Notes: generated by a model not told the origin, from the sequence alone. 64,000 bases of DNA from Albidovulum marisflavi (GCF_025751435.1 NZ_JAOWKY010000002.1:372001-436000); one strand, 5' to 3'; positions 49,354 through 59,736 are shown, counted from the first letter of the stretch. Numbers and translations: made by a program.

Positions 49354-49446
49354 TGTCGTGCCCTCCGGAGGCCAGTATGGGCGCGGGTGGACGTTCGGGC
49401 AAGGCGGATCGCGGCACGCGGCCTGTGCAATGACGCAGGTGCGGAC

Positions 49447-51090
49447 CTATTGCGCCAGCAGGTCCTGGGCGGCTGCGCGCGCAGCTTCGGTGATGGTCTC
49501 GCCCGAAATCATCCGGGCAAGCTCGTCCACACGTTCGTCACGGGCCAGCGCCACCACGGTCGAGGTGGTGATGCCGCCCGACACCTGCTTTTGCACGCGG
49601 AAATGATGCGCGGCGCGGGCGGCGACCTGCGGGCTGTGGGTCACGACCAGGATCTGCGCGCCTTCGGCCAGCCGTTCAAGGCGCCGACCGACCGCATCGG
49701 CCGTCGCCCCGCCGACGCCGCGGTCGATCTCGTCGAAGATCATGGTCAGCGCCTCGCCCCCGCGCGCAAGGCAAACCTTGAGCGCCAGAAGAAAACGCGA
49801 CAGTTCCCCGCCCGACGCGATCCGGTTCAAGGGCCCCGAGGGGGCGCCGGGGTTGGTGGCGACAGTGAAGGAAACGGCCTCGGTACCGTCAGGTCCGGGT
49901 TCCGCCGTCTGGACCTGGGTGCGGAAAACCGCCCGCTCCATCTTCAGCGGGGCCAGTTCGCCCGCGATGGCCGCATCCAGAGCTTCGGCCGCACTGCGAC
50001 GCGCAGCGCCCAAGGTCTGAGCGGCCTGCGCATAGGCGGCACCGGCCGCATCCACCGCGTCTTTCAGTCCCGCGATGTCGCGCGCCCCGCCATCAAGCGC
50101 CGCCAGGCGACCACGCAAACCGTCGGCGAACCCGCCCAGATCATCGGGCAGCACCCCATGCTTGCGCGCCAGCGCCCGGATCGCGAAAAGCCGCTCTTCA
50201 ACGCGCTCCATCTCGCGCGGATCGAAGTCGAGCCGGTCAAGCGCGTCTTCCACGCCCTGCGTCGCCTCGCCCAGTTCCGTAATCGCGCGGGACAAGGCCG
50301 CGATGGATTCGTCCAGCAGACCTTCGGCCTTGGCCGCTGCTCCATCCAGCCAGCGCGCGGCGTCCGCCATCAGGCCCTCGGCGCCTTCGCCGCCCAAGGC
50401 CTGCAGCGCCCGCGCGATGTCCTCGCGGATGCGGACGCCTGCCTGCATCTGACGTCTGCGCGTGTCCAGGTCCGCCTCTTCGCCAGCCTGCGGGTCAAGC
50501 TTGTCGAGTTCCGACACCGCATGACGCAGGAAGTCCTCTTCGGCCTTCAGCGCCGAAAGCCCTTGCTCGGCTTCCGCAAGCACTTGCCGCGCCTTGCCAA
50601 GCGCCGACCAGGCCCTGCGAACGGGCGCGGCATCGGCGCCTGCGAAGGCGTCCAGCATCGCCCGATGCCCGCGCGGATCCAGGAGCCCGCGATCGTCCTG
50701 CTGTCCATGCAATTCGATCAGCGCGTCCGACAGCGCGCGCAGAACCTCGCCCGTGGTGCGGCGATCGTTCACATAGGCCGTCTTGCGCCCGTCTGCGGCA
50801 TTCACCCGGCGAAGGATCAGTTCATCATCGGCGCCGATCCCCGCATCGGCAAGAATGGCGCGCGCCGGATGCCCATCGGGCAGGTCGAACACCGCAGTCA
50901 CTTCGCCTTGCGCGGCCCCGGCGCGCACCAGTTCCGCCCGACCTCTCCAGCCCAGGACGAAGCCCAGGCAATCCAGAAGGATCGACTTTCCGGCGCCGGT
51001 TTCACCGGTCAGCACGTTCAGACCCGGCTTGAACTCCAACTCAAGCCGGTCGATCAGCAACATGTCACGAATGTCCAGCGACCGAAGCAT
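49447..51090 (-). CDS. recN: DNA repair protein RecN
   Basis: 547 aa from MLRSLDIRDMLLIDRLELEF at 51090. It is SMC-like, with N-terminal Walker A GETGAGKS, a long coiled-coil middle rich in Ala/Glu/Arg, and C-terminal signature LLALKVCLARGG region with Walker B LTMIFDEIDRGVGG and VTHSPQVAARA. RecN gathers broken DNA ends in recombination repair in the cytoplasm. It follows bamD by 34 bases, a common alphaproteobacterial pairing. Confidence 0.95.
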   Translation of the reverse strand: MLRSLDIRDMLLIDRLELEFKPGLNVLTGETGAGKSILLDCLGFVLGWRGRAELVRAGAAQGEVTAVFDLPDGHPARAILADAGIGADDELILRRVNAADGRKTAYVNDRRTTGEVLRALSDALIELHGQQDDRGLLDPRGHRAMLDAFAGADAAPVRRAWSALGKARQVLAEAEQGLSALKAEEDFLRHAVSELDKLDPQAGEEADLDTRRRQMQAGVRIREDIARALQALGGEGAEGLMADAARWLDGAAAKAEGLLDESIAALSRAITELGEATQGVEDALDRLDFDPREMERVEERLFAIRALARKHGVLPDDLGGFADGLRGRLAALDGGARDIAGLKDAVDAAGAAYAQAAQTLGAARRSAAEALDAAIAGELAPLKMERAVFRTQVQTAEPGPDGTEAVSFTVATNPGAPSGPLNRIASGGELSRFLLALKVCLARGGEALTMIFDEIDRGVGGATADAVGRRLERLAEGAQILVVTHSPQVAARAAHHFRVQKQVSGGITTSTVVALARDERVDELARMISGETITEAARAAAQDLLAQ

Positions 51091-51124
51091 CCTTGCCCCC
51101 AAAAGGCCGCGCTTCAGCGCATCG

Positions 51125-51967
51125 TCACAGCCATTCGCCCTTGACCACGCGACGGTAGATCATCGCAAGCCAACTGTCGCCCTGCGCCTCGGGCTGCAGA
51201 CCCTGCTTGGTCAGCAGGCGGTAGCCATCCTCGTACCAGACCGTGGACTGGTAGTTGTGGCCCAGGATCGCGCCGGCGGTCTGCGCCTCTTCGGTCAGCC
51301 CCAGCGACAGGTAGCACTCGATCAGACGGTAAAGCGCCTCGGCGGTGTGGGTCGTGGTCTGGTACTGCTCCACCACGACGCGGAAACGATTGAGCGCGGC
51401 GGTGAAATGATTGCGACGCAGGTAGTAGCGGCCGATCTCCATCTCTTTCGACGCAAGGTGGTCGAACGCAAGGTCGAACTTCAGGATCGCCGATCGAGCG
51501 TAGTCGGTATCGGGGTATTCCTCGATGACTGCGCGCAGCGCCTGCAGAGCCTGGAAGGTCAGACCCTGGTCGCGGCCAACCTCGTCGATCTGGTCGTAGT
51601 AGCTGAGCGCCAGAAGGTACTTGGCATAGGCCGCGTCTTCCTCGGCCGGGTAGGTGTCGATATAGCGCTGCGCGGCGGCGCGGCTGTTCTCGTAGTCCTT
51701 GTCCTTGTGATACCCATAGGCCTGCATGATCAGCGCGCGCTTGGACATCTCGGAATAGGGGTAGAGCCGTTCAACCTCGGCGAAGTAATAAACCGCGTTC
51801 TCTGCCTTCTTCTCGGTCGCAAGCGACTGCTCGCCCAGTCTGAAGATCGACTCGGCGTCAAGCTGGTCCAGGGGCTGATCCTTGACCTCGCTGCTGCCAC
51901 AGGCTCCTAGAAACAAGGCCAGCGCAAGGCTCGCGACACCCTTTGCCGTTCCAATGCGCCGCGCCAT
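51125..51967 (-). CDS. bamD: Outer membrane assembly lipoprotein BamD
   Basis: 280 aa. It has a lipoprotein signal with lipobox LALFLGAC, then TPR repeats (ESIFRLGEQSLATEKKAENAVYYFAEVERLYPYSEMSKRALIMQAYGYHK; DEDAAYAKYLLALSYYDQID). BamD anchors to the inner face of the outer membrane and helps BamA insert beta-barrel proteins. It lies between lpxC and recN on the same strand, as in other alphaproteobacteria. Confidence 0.93.
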   Translation of the reverse strand: MARRIGTAKGVASLALALFLGACGSSEVKDQPLDQLDAESIFRLGEQSLATEKKAENAVYYFAEVERLYPYSEMSKRALIMQAYGYHKDKDYENSRAAAQRYIDTYPAEEDAAYAKYLLALSYYDQIDEVGRDQGLTFQALQALRAVIEEYPDTDYARSAILKFDLAFDHLASKEMEIGRYYLRRNHFTAALNRFRVVVEQYQTTTHTAEALYRLIECYLSLGLTEEAQTAGAILGHNYQSTVWYEDGYRLLTKQGLQPEAQGDSWLAMIYRRVVKGEWL

Positions 51968-52083
51968 CTGCCGCTACCCCGATTCCGCTTCAATTCTTGG
52001 TGGTTCGCGCCCAAAGGCGCGCCGGTTCGCCACGTCCTAGCACAGAAAAATCCGTTGCGCAAAACGCCTTTGGCGCTTCAGCG

Positions 52084-53004
52084 TCAGGCGACGGCAGGGA
52101 TGTCGGCGCGGCTGACACCGACGCCGGGAAGCCGCGCGCGGCGATCGGCGGCACACTCCACGACACGGAACGCCGTGGGATCGGCGAAAAGCGCCCGCAA
52201 TAGGCGGTTCGTCATCGCATGGCCGGCGCGGTTCCCGGTGTAGCGGCCAAGAATCGGTGCGCCTGCCAAGGCCAGATCACCAAGCGCGTCCAGCATCTTG
52301 TGACGCACGGCTTCGTCCTGATGGCGCAGGCCACCGGGGCTGAGAACACGGTCACCATCGACAACGACCGCGTTTTCGTAGGTCCCACCCAAGGCGAGCC
52401 CGTTGGCGCGCATGGCATCGACGTCAGACTGACGGCAGAAGGTCCGACTGTCGGACAACTCACGCACGAAAGCGCCGTTGGCGAGCGTCATGCGCTTTTC
52501 CTGCCGCCCGATCGCCGCGTCCTCAAACTGGATGCGGAAGTCGATCTCAAGCGTCTCGGCCGGCTCGAGCCTTGCATAGGCGTCGCCGCCATGCACCTCG
52601 ACGGGCTTCAGGATCTCAAAGCAGCGAACGTCCTGGTCCAAGGAACGCAGCCCCCTTGCCAGGATGCCCGACACGAACGGCGCCGAGGACCCGTCCAGGA
52701 TCGGAACCTCGGGCCCGTCGATCTCGATCAGGGCATTATGGACACCGCAACCCGCAAGCGCCGCCATGATGTGTTCGATCGTCGAAACCGAAACACCAGA
52801 CGCGTTTTCGATGCGTGTGCAAAGCTGGGCGGGGATGACGGCATCCCAGATCGCAGGAACCATGGGGTCTGCGCCGATCACATCGGTGCGGCGAAACCAT
52901 ACGCCAAAGTTGGCCGACGCAGCATGCACGCGCATCCGGGCAGGCCGGCCCGAGTGAAGGCCGACGCCGGTGAATGTCACTGTGGATCTTATGGTCGTCT
53001 GCAA
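52084..53004 (-). CDS. lpxC: UDP-3-O-acyl-N-acetylglucosamine deacetylase LpxC (TTG start)
   Basis: 306 aa from a TTG with GGGGG upstream, reading MQTTIRSTVTFTGVGLHSGRPARM, the normal LpxC N terminus. Zinc and catalytic residues are visible: STIEHIMAALAGCGVHNALIEIDGPEVPILDGSS (zinc His) and HKMLDALGDLALAG (HKxLD). It removes acetate from the lipid A precursor, the committed step of LPS synthesis in the cytoplasm. It lies 234 bases downstream of ftsZ, separated by a strong terminator, so it likely has its own promoter in 53005-53184, which I could not pinpoint. Confidence 0.94.
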   Translation of the reverse strand: MQTTIRSTVTFTGVGLHSGRPARMRVHAASANFGVWFRRTDVIGADPMVPAIWDAVIPAQLCTRIENASGVSVSTIEHIMAALAGCGVHNALIEIDGPEVPILDGSSAPFVSGILARGLRSLDQDVRCFEILKPVEVHGGDAYARLEPAETLEIDFRIQFEDAAIGRQEKRMTLANGAFVRELSDSRTFCRQSDVDAMRANGLALGGTYENAVVVDGDRVLSPGGLRHQDEAVRHKMLDALGDLALAGAPILGRYTGNRAGHAMTNRLLRALFADPTAFRVVECAADRRARLPGVGVSRADIPAVA

Positions 53005-53184
53005 GACTGCCCCCGAAACTTTGATCCGAAAGCTGGGAATGAAATCCGCATGCTTTTCGGCAAGGGTGAGGTAACCATCCTGCGCTGAACACTCAATTCA
53101 CTCTTTGCAACGAACTGAAACAAAACCTTCACGATTGGGCAAGGCGTTGCCGACGCGACAAAAAGATCCCGCAAGTCGCTGTTA

Positions 53185-53217
53185 TAAAAAGAAAAAGGGC
53201 CGGATATCTCCGGCCCT
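53185..53217 (-). terminator. Strong intrinsic terminator downstream of ftsZ
   Basis: On the minus strand AGGGCCGGA-GATA-TCCGGCCCT forms a perfect 9-bp stem at 53217-53196, followed by TTTTTCTTTTT (53195-53185). It lies 21 bases after the ftsZ stop and ends the dcw transcript before lpxC. Confidence 0.92.
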
Positions 53218-53238
53218 AGTGAACGAAATGTTACAGGT

Positions 53239-54846
53239 TTAGTTCGCTTGCCGACGCAGGAATGCCGGAATTTCGATGCGCTCCTGATCAGGATCGACCT
53301 CCTGCTCGTCGTCATAGGCCGTGCTCAGGCGCGGCTGTTGGCGCATGGCGGGAGCCGCGCGTTCGGTATGGTCAGACGAATGCCCGGTCATCCGGTTGAT
53401 CAAGGTGTTTATTCCGAAACGCGGGCGTTCTGCGGCTTGCGGCGCGGACTGGGCCGCACGGGGCTGGGCCGGGCGCTGTTGCGGCTGCGCGGGCTGGCGG
53501 CTCACCGCAGCCTGCAAACGAGCCAGCGCTTCGGCAGAAGGGGTGCCGGGTGCGCGCGGACGTGGCGCAACGAAGGCCGCCGCGTCGTCTTCCACATGAA
53601 CACTGCGGGCCTGCGCGACCTGTGCGGCGGTCGGCTGCGGCTGGTAAGCCGGCGGAGGAAGATCATCCTCGACCGATGCCGCGGGCGCGTCGAACAGAGT
53701 GCGGTCCTGCGCCGCTGCTGGCTGTGGCGCGGGCTCGGGCCGCACGGGTTCCGGGGTGGGCTGGGCGGCCACGACTGGCGCGGGTTCGGCGGCGCGGGGT
53801 GCCTCGACCGCAGCCTGATTGCGCTGCGGCAGGGGCTCGGCCAAGCTGCGGCGCGGCGCAGGGGTTTCCGCCTCGGCCGTCGCAACGTCGATCCCGGTGG
53901 CAACGACGGACACGCGCATCATCCCGTCCATCTTCTCGTCCAGGGTCGAGCCCACGATGATGTTGGCGTCGGGATCCACTTCTTCGCGGATGCGGTTTGC
54001 GGCCTCGTCCAGCTCGAACAGTGTCAGGTCCGGACCGCCGGTGATGTTGATCAGGACGCCCTTGGCGCCACGCAGGCTGATTTCGTCCAGAAGCGGGTTG
54101 GCAATCGCCTTTTCGGCAGCCTGGATCGCACGATCCTCGCCGCTGGCCTCGCCCGTGCCCATCATGGCCTTGCCCATCTCATCCATGACCGAGCGCACAT
54201 CGGCGAAGTCCAGGTTGATGAGACCGGGGCGAACCATCAGATCTGTCACGCCCTTCACGCCCTGGTAAAGTACGTCATCGGCCATCGCGAAGGCCTCGGT
54301 GAACGTGGTTTTTTCGTTGGCCAGGCGGAACAGGTTCTGGTTGGGAATGATGATCAGCGTATCGACGACTTTCTGAAGCGCCTCGATCCCCTCGTTCGCC
54401 TGGCGCATCCGCTTGGCGCCCTCGAACTGGAACGGCTTTGTAACCACGCCGACGGTCAGAACGCCAAGCTCGCGCGCAGCCTGCGCGATGATCGGGGCCG
54501 CGCCAGTGCCGGTGCCGCCGCCCATGCCCGCGGTGATGAAACACATGTGCGCGCCGGCAAGGTGATCTACGATTTCCTCGATGGTTTCTTCCGCAGCCGC
54601 AGCGCCGACAGCCGGACGCGCGCCAGCGCCCAGCCCCTCGGTGACCTTCACGCCCATCTGCACGCGGGAATTCGCCTTGGACTGCTGAAGCGCCTGCGCG
54701 TCGGTGTTCGCGACGACGAATTCGACGCCCTCAAGCGCCTTGGCGATCATGTTGTTGACCGCATTGCCGCCCGCACCGCCGACTCCGAATACCGTGATCC
54801 GCGGCTTCAGCTCTTCATGCTCGCTCATCGTCAGGTTCAGTGCCAT
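53239..54846 (-). CDS. ftsZ: Cell division GTPase FtsZ
   Basis: 535 aa, long because of an extended Ala/Pro/Gln-rich linker, as in other Rhodobacteraceae. The GTPase core has [33 protein letters not shown] (tubulin signature) and [11 protein letters not shown]. The linker from about 325 to 515 is low in complexity. The C-terminal peptide [13 protein letters not shown] binds FtsA and other partners. It polymerises into the division ring. It follows ftsA with a 168-base gap (54847-55014), which may hold its own promoter. Confidence 0.97.
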   Translation of the reverse strand: MALNLTMSEHEELKPRITVFGVGGAGGNAVNNMIAKALEGVEFVVANTDAQALQQSKANSRVQMGVKVTEGLGAGARPAVGAAAAEETIEEIVDHLAGAHMCFITAGMGGGTGTGAAPIIAQAARELGVLTVGVVTKPFQFEGAKRMRQANEGIEALQKVVDTLIIIPNQNLFRLANEKTTFTEAFAMADDVLYQGVKGVTDLMVRPGLINLDFADVRSVMDEMGKAMMGTGEASGEDRAIQAAEKAIANPLLDEISLRGAKGVLINITGGPDLTLFELDEAANRIREEVDPDANIIVGSTLDEKMDGMMRVSVVATGIDVATAEAETPAPRRSLAEPLPQRNQAAVEAPRAAEPAPVVAAQPTPEPVRPEPAPQPAAAQDRTLFDAPAASVEDDLPPPAYQPQPTAAQVAQARSVHVEDDAAAFVAPRPRAPGTPSAEALARLQAAVSRQPAQPQQRPAQPRAAQSAPQAAERPRFGINTLINRMTGHSSDHTERAAPAMRQQPRLSTAYDDEQEVDPDQERIEIPAFLRRQAN

Positions 54847-55014
54847 CGGTCCCCGCCTGTGCTACCGGCCGTTTCGGCCATTTTGCCCCGCAATTGGGGT
54901 GATTTTATAGACTACGGCCACCGAGGTCACGAAAAAAACGCCCGGAAACCACAAAATATAGAGACATTCTTACAGCTTTCGGCGGCATTTCGCCAAGCTG
55001 TCAGCATGTAGCGT

Positions 55015-56346
55015 TTACCAGTTGTCCTTGAACCACCTGACGGCCCGCCGAAGCGATCGGGCCGGGTAGCGCTCGGCTGGAATCTCGAAGTCCCACCACT
55101 CGTCCTGAGGGTGCGCCGCGAACAGGCACAGCCCCACCGAGGAAGAAAACGCAGCCCCGGTCGCCGCCTGCGGCAAGCCCTGGACGCGCAGCGGTCGGCC
55201 AAGGCGAACGTTGTGGCCCAGGATCCTTGCGGCAAGACCGTCCAGGCCGGGGATCTGGCTTGCCCCGCCCGTCAGGACGATCTGCTGGCTGGGCAGGTGG
55301 TCGAAGCCCGCGACGTCAAGGATCGCGCGCACCTCTTCCAGGATCTCTTCGATCCTTGGCCGCATGATACCGATCAGCTCGGTCCGGCTGATCTTGCGGC
55401 GGTCCTTTTCCCAGTCGCCGCTGTCGCCGCCGATCTCGATCATCTCCCGGTCATCCATCCCTGTGGCATGGACGCCACCGTGGATCGTCTTGATCCGTTC
55501 GGCCACGGGCACCGGCACCTGCAGCCCCTTTGCGATATCGGACGTGACATGATCGCCGCCAAGACGCGCGCTTTCGGCGAAGATCATGTGTTTCTTGATG
55601 AAGATCGACACGCCCGTCGCGCCACCGCCCATGTCGATGCAGGCGGCGCCAAGTTCCTGTTCGTCCTCGACGAGGCTCGCAAGACCGGAAACATAGGCAG
55701 AGGATGCGAGCCCTGCCATTTCAAGATCACAGCGCTTGATGCAATAAAGCAGGTTCTGAACCGCGGGGGTATCGACTGTCAGAAGATGCATGTCCACCGC
55801 CAGGCGGTTGCCGACATGCCCGCGCGGATCACCGAAGCCGGTCCGGTGATCGACCGCGAAGTTGACGGGGTGGGCGTGCAGAACCTCGCGCCCTTGCCCG
55901 TAGTCGGGCACATCGCAAGCTGCCAGGACGCGGGCCACGTCGTTCTCACTGACCTGTCCTTCGGCCAGCTGCACCTCTCCGGCCAGACCATAGCTGCGCG
56001 GATGCGCACCTGAAAAACAGGCGATAACATGGTCGACCCGCACCTGCGCCATCTTCTGTGCCGCCTGGACGGCCGTCCGGATCGCGCGTTCGGTTTCCTG
56101 CATCGTGTGAATTTCGCCGAAGCGCACGCCGCGCGACCGCGTCGTCGCGGCACCGATCACCCTAAACTGGGACTGACCCGCCAGGGACCCAAGCCCGTCC
56201 TCACGCTCGGGTTCGGGCCCGTCGAATTTCAGCACCAGGCAGGCGATCTTCGACGTGCCGACATCAAGGATCGCGATCACGCCGCGCTGCATCGCGGCCT
56301 GACGCATGTTCCGCATGGCTCTTTGCGACTGGTACAGATCGGTCAT
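55015..56346 (-). CDS. ftsA: Cell division protein FtsA
   Basis: 443 aa, actin-like. GVIAILDVGTSKIACLVLKF is the phosphate-1 loop, CIDMGGGATGVSIFIKKHMIFAESARLGGDHVTSDIAKGL the phosphate-2/SHS2 region, and QIVLTGGASQIPGLDGLAARIL the adenosine motif. The C-terminal amphipathic helix RSLRRAVRWFKDNW attaches FtsZ filaments to the membrane. The ATG overlaps the ftsQ stop (ATGA). Confidence 0.96.
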   Translation of the reverse strand: MTDLYQSQRAMRNMRQAAMQRGVIAILDVGTSKIACLVLKFDGPEPEREDGLGSLAGQSQFRVIGAATTRSRGVRFGEIHTMQETERAIRTAVQAAQKMAQVRVDHVIACFSGAHPRSYGLAGEVQLAEGQVSENDVARVLAACDVPDYGQGREVLHAHPVNFAVDHRTGFGDPRGHVGNRLAVDMHLLTVDTPAVQNLLYCIKRCDLEMAGLASSAYVSGLASLVEDEQELGAACIDMGGGATGVSIFIKKHMIFAESARLGGDHVTSDIAKGLQVPVPVAERIKTIHGGVHATGMDDREMIEIGGDSGDWEKDRRKISRTELIGIMRPRIEEILEEVRAILDVAGFDHLPSQQIVLTGGASQIPGLDGLAARILGHNVRLGRPLRVQGLPQAATGAAFSSSVGLCLFAAHPQDEWWDFEIPAERYPARSLRRAVRWFKDNW

Positions 56347-57251
56347 TGCCCGTTCACCTTTGTCTTATCCACGGTCTGCCCCCTGAGGCTGGCGATCGCG
56401 GCTTCGCTCAGCCGGATCGTCGGACGGTAGTCGTTGCGCATGTCGATGACGGCGACATCGCGCGAAAGCAGGTCTTCGGCGCGGTCCAGTTCGATCACGT
56501 GGTTCAGCGCCGCGATCGGATCCGTTTCGGGCAACATGATCCGCTGGTCACGATCAAGAACCAGATCCCAGCGACGCTCGCCGACCAGGATTAGCCCGCG
56601 CAGCCGCGGCGCAAGCGGCCGCGCGTGCGCGATCAGCACAAGCGCGTCCTGGACGTGATCCTCTGCGCCCTCGCCCGCGATTACGGCAAGGTCCGGGCGC
56701 GCGTCGCGGGCGGTCAGGGTCGCGACCCGGTGCCCCTGCGCGTCCAGCATCTCAAGCCGCCCGGCGGCGGTGCGCCACAGGATGGCCGCCTGCCGCTCCG
56801 TCACGTCAACCTGAAGCACGCCGCCCGGCCTGATGCGCAGATCGACCGAGGCAACGGCATCGATCTGGGCGATCGTGGCGCGAAAGGTTTCCAGGTCGAT
56901 GCGGAACGACGATGCCGGAAGCTCGACCGGCAGCATTGCGCGAATGCCGGCGGCGACCGCCTCTGACGCGCCATCGATCCGCATCAGCGTCACCATGAAC
57001 TCCGGTCGCTCCTGTAGGTCGCGCTTCAGATGCTCGAAGCCCGAAGCCAGGTGCGCCCGGCGGCCGTCGTCCTTCAGATAAAGCCCCGTGGCCAGCGCCA
57101 GGACAAGCGCCGGCAGACCGACGCGCGTGGCGCTGCGCACCAGCGGCGTCAGCCAAAGCCGGTTGAGCCTGTAGGCCAGACGCGACGGCGCCGGGTCTGC
57201 GCGCCCATTATCCTGCCACCGCTCTCTCTCGTGCGGCTTCAGCGCCCACAT
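56343..57251 (-). CDS. ftsQ: Cell division protein FtsQ
   Basis: 302 aa from [20 protein letters not shown] at 57251. A cytoplasmic tail, one membrane helix at about 45-62 ([16 protein letters not shown]), then a POTRA domain ([37 protein letters not shown]) and the FtsQ domain ([24 protein letters not shown]). It links early and late divisome proteins in the periplasm. It overlaps ddl by 13 bases. Confidence 0.93.
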   Translation of the reverse strand: MWALKPHERERWQDNGRADPAPSRLAYRLNRLWLTPLVRSATRVGLPALVLALATGLYLKDDGRRAHLASGFEHLKRDLQERPEFMVTLMRIDGASEAVAAGIRAMLPVELPASSFRIDLETFRATIAQIDAVASVDLRIRPGGVLQVDVTERQAAILWRTAAGRLEMLDAQGHRVATLTARDARPDLAVIAGEGAEDHVQDALVLIAHARPLAPRLRGLILVGERRWDLVLDRDQRIMLPETDPIAALNHVIELDRAEDLLSRDVAVIDMRNDYRPTIRLSEAAIASLRGQTVDKTKVNGQ

Positions 57252-58162
57252 GACGCGTCCTCCACGATCCAGCGGCAAAGCTCGGCAAAGCTCATCCCCT
57301 CGGCCGCCGCCTGTTCCGGCGCGAGCGAGGTCGGGGTCATGCCGGGCTGGGTGTTGGTTTCCAGGATGAACAGTCCCTTGATACCGCGCGCATCGTCCCA
57401 GCGGAAATCGGACCGCGACAGACCGCGGCACCCCAGCGCCCGATGCGCCCGCAGCGCATAGTCGCGGCAGGCCTCGGCGATCTCGGTCGGGATATCGGCC
57501 GGGCAGACGTGCCGCGACCCGCCCGGAGCATATTTCGCGTGGTAGTCATACCAGCCCGCGGTCACGATCTCGGTCACGCAGAAGGCCCGATCGCCAAGGA
57601 TGGTGCAGGTCAACTCGCGGCCCGGAACGTAGGCTTCGACCATGACCTCGTCCGGCATCTCGGGCCCAAGCCGCGGCGGCGTGTTGGCACTTTCGGAAAC
57701 GATATAGACGCCGACCGACGACCCTTCGGCGTTGGGCTTGACGACATAGGGCGTGTTCAGCACATGCCGGGCCATGACCTGGGACTTGGGCGCGATAACG
57801 CTTTCGACGACGGGCAGTCCGGCGGATGCGAAGGCCGCCTTGGCGCGGGTCTTGTCCATCGCAAGCGCCGAGGCAAGAACTCCGGAATGGGTATAGGCAA
57901 GGCCCAGCCATTCCAGCAGGCCCTGAACGCAGCCATCCTCGCCCCAGCGGCCATGGAGGGCATTGAAACAGACGTCGGGGCTGAGATCGGACAGGCGTGC
58001 GGCAAGGTCGGGGCCGGCATCGACCTCGACCACCTCGTATCCTGCCTCCCGCAGCGCGGCCGCGCATTCGCGCCCACTGACAAGCGAGACCTCGCGCTCG
58101 GCAGAGCGCCCGCCCATCAACACCGCAACCTTGGGGGCTGTCCTGCTCGACCTGCCCGCCAA
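57239..58162 (-). CDS. ddl: D-alanine--D-alanine ligase (TTG start)
   Basis: 307 aa from a TTG preceded by GAGGCGGAT; no ATG or GTG in frame fits better. [51 protein letters not shown], the ATP-grasp loop [19 protein letters not shown] and [21 protein letters not shown] are all diagnostic. It joins two D-Ala for the peptidoglycan stem peptide. It sits in its usual place between murB and ftsQ. Confidence 0.95.
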   Translation of the reverse strand: MAGRSSRTAPKVAVLMGGRSAEREVSLVSGRECAAALREAGYEVVEVDAGPDLAARLSDLSPDVCFNALHGRWGEDGCVQGLLEWLGLAYTHSGVLASALAMDKTRAKAAFASAGLPVVESVIAPKSQVMARHVLNTPYVVKPNAEGSSVGVYIVSESANTPPRLGPEMPDEVMVEAYVPGRELTCTILGDRAFCVTEIVTAGWYDYHAKYAPGGSRHVCPADIPTEIAEACRDYALRAHRALGCRGLSRSDFRWDDARGIKGLFILETNTQPGMTPTSLAPEQAAAEGMSFAELCRWIVEDASCGR

Positions 58163-58223
58163 ATCCGCCTCTGTCCGGGGCTTGTCGCCCCTGTTTTCGG
58201 ACCATTTTCGGCCCTGAATTCGT

Positions 58224-59153
58224 TTACTTGTCAGCCGCCGTTACACCGACGCGCATGATTTCCCACTCTAGCGTCAAACCGCTTTGTTGGAAAACCCTTT
58301 TTCGGACTTCTTCGCCCAATCCTTCAAGATCCGCCGCGGTCGCGCCGCCCGTGTTGATGAGGAAGTTCGAATGCTTTTCGCTCATCTGCGCACCACCCAG
58401 CCGCGCGCCGCGCAAACCGGCATCGTCGATCACCTTCCATGCCTTGAGTTCGTGGGTGTCGTCGGCCAGCCCGGTCGAGGAAAAGCCCGCTGGATTGCGG
58501 AACGTGGACCCTGCCGAACGCTCCTTGGTCGGTTGGCTCGCATCCCGCCTTGCGATCTGATCGGCCATCCTGGCGTCAAGTGCTGCGGGATCGGCAAGAT
58601 CGCCCTGCAAGGTCGCCGACGTGATGACCCACCCCTCGGGCAGGTCGGTCTGCCGGTAGCGGAAGCACAGGTCCCCGGCGCCCAGCGTCACGCGGCGCCC
58701 GTCGCGGCGTATCGCGGTGGCGGAAACGAAATGGTCGGCGACGTAAGACCCGTAGCAGCCCGCGTTCATTCGCACCGCCCCCCCGACAGCGCCGGGGATC
58801 GTCCTCAGAAATGTCAGGTCCACGCCCGCTTCTGCCGCGCGCCGCGCGACATGCGCATCCAGCGCCGCAGCGCCCGCGGTGACGCGATTGCCCTCGACAC
58901 TGATCGTGTTGAACCCGCGCCCCAAGCGCACGACCACGGCGCGAAGACCGCCATCGCGCACGATCAGGTTGGACCCGACACCCATCGGAAAGACTGGAAT
59001 CGACGGATCGAGCGCGGCCAGGAACGTGGACAGATCCTCTTCGTCCGCGGGCTGGAACAGCCAGTCCGCGGGGCCGCCTACGCGCAGCCAGGTCAGATCT
59101 GCCAAGGGCCGGTTGGGTGTAAGCTGGCCGCGAACTGGGGGAAGGGCGGTCAT
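58224..59153 (-). CDS. murB: UDP-N-acetylenolpyruvoylglucosamine reductase MurB
   Basis: 309 aa. FAD-binding motifs are [15 protein letters not shown] and [11 protein letters not shown]; the core has [26 protein letters not shown] and [14 protein letters not shown], with the Ser that protonates the enolpyruvyl intermediate. It reduces UDP-GlcNAc-enolpyruvate to UDP-MurNAc with NADPH. A hairpin terminator at 59174 separates it from the small-protein genes upstream, so murB may have its own start site or depend on read-through. Confidence 0.95.
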   Translation of the reverse strand: MTALPPVRGQLTPNRPLADLTWLRVGGPADWLFQPADEEDLSTFLAALDPSIPVFPMGVGSNLIVRDGGLRAVVVRLGRGFNTISVEGNRVTAGAAALDAHVARRAAEAGVDLTFLRTIPGAVGGAVRMNAGCYGSYVADHFVSATAIRRDGRRVTLGAGDLCFRYRQTDLPEGWVITSATLQGDLADPAALDARMADQIARRDASQPTKERSAGSTFRNPAGFSSTGLADDTHELKAWKVIDDAGLRGARLGGAQMSEKHSNFLINTGGATAADLEGLGEEVRKRVFQQSGLTLEWEIMRVGVTAADK

Positions 59154-59173
59154 GGTCTGCCGTCGGAAAAGTG

Positions 59174-59198
59174 AAGGGGGCCGATAGCCGGCCCCTTT
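59174..59198 (-). terminator. Terminator-like hairpin between the small-protein genes and murB
   Basis: On the minus strand a 10-bp stem (one G-U pair) with a 5-base loop spans 59198-59174, followed by CACTTTTCC. It lies 51 bases after the stop of the last small-protein gene and 20 bases before the murB start, so it may act as a partial terminator inside the dcw cluster. Confidence 0.55.
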
Positions 59199-59249
59199 CT
59201 CAAATCAGATCATGCCGCGCCGCACAAGGCCGGTTTGAGGTCCGACGGA

Positions 59250-59459
59250 CTACCTGCCCGTCGCGCCGCCGCTGCCCGAAGACGCAGCCGCCGCAATCAG
59301 CAGCAGAAGCAGAAGCGGAACCACGATACCGGCGCTGGACGAACTGGCCTGTTCGATCACCGGTTCCTGTTCCATGATTGGCTCGGCCATGCCCCCGGCA
59401 AGCGCCGGACCTGACATGATCGCCAGAGCGGTGGCGCAGGCAATGATCTTGGACTTCAT
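59250..59459 (-). CDS. Tiny secreted/membrane protein, tandem paralogue B
   Basis: 69 aa from the ATG at 59459, six bases after GGAGAG. A signal peptide (MKSKIIACATALAIMSGPALA) is followed by GGMAEPIMEQEPVIEQASSS, then one hydrophobic helix AGIVVPLLLLLLIAAAASSG and a short Gly/Ser tail. It is nearly identical to the upstream paralogue from the cleavage site to the end of the helix, while the signal peptides differ. Small proteins of this design occur in Rhodobacteraceae; the function is unknown. The predicted product is an inner-membrane protein with a short acidic periplasmic segment. Confidence 0.75.
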   Translation of the reverse strand: MKSKIIACATALAIMSGPALAGGMAEPIMEQEPVIEQASSSSAGIVVPLLLLLLIAAAASSGSGGATGR

Positions 59460-59523
59460 AAAACTCTCCATGGCTAAAAACCCCGGCGCCCTTGCCGAGG
59501 TGAGAAATTTCAAATCGGATGGA

Positions 59524-59736
59524 TCAACCCGGGGAAGGCGTGCTGCCGCCACCCGAGGACGCAGCCGCTGCGATCAGCAGCAGAAGCAGCAATGGAACGA
59601 CGATGCCGGCGTTGGAAGAGCTGGCCTGCTCGATCACCGGTTCCTGTTCCATGATGGGTTCGGCCATACCGCCCGCAAGCGCCGTACCGCTGGCCGCAAC
59701 CGTCACAGCCAAGGCCCCGAATATGTTCCTGAACAT
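59524..59736 (-). CDS. Tiny secreted/membrane protein, tandem paralogue A
   Basis: 70 aa from the ATG at 59736, with AAGGGG upstream. Signal peptide MFRNIFGALAVTVAASGTALA, then GGMAEPIMEQEPVIEQASSS and NAGIVVPLLLLLLIAAAASS, ending in GGGSTPSPG. It shares about 37 consecutive residues with paralogue B but for one Ser/Asn change, showing recent duplication or gene conversion of the mature part. It lies 132 bases downstream of the DUF2484 pair. Function unknown. Confidence 0.75.
   Translation of the reverse strand: MFRNIFGALAVTVAASGTALAGGMAEPIMEQEPVIEQASSSNAGIVVPLLLLLLIAAAASSGGGSTPSPG

Noticed and set aside
48811-51144. Plus-strand frame of about 777 codons opposite recN and the VOC gene
   Set aside because: It spans two real genes and their gap on the other strand and reflects GC-rich third positions, not coding.
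53248-55011. Plus-strand frame of about 587 codons opposite ftsZ
   Set aside because: It is antisense to ftsZ, with Gly/Arg/His-rich shadow composition and no family match.
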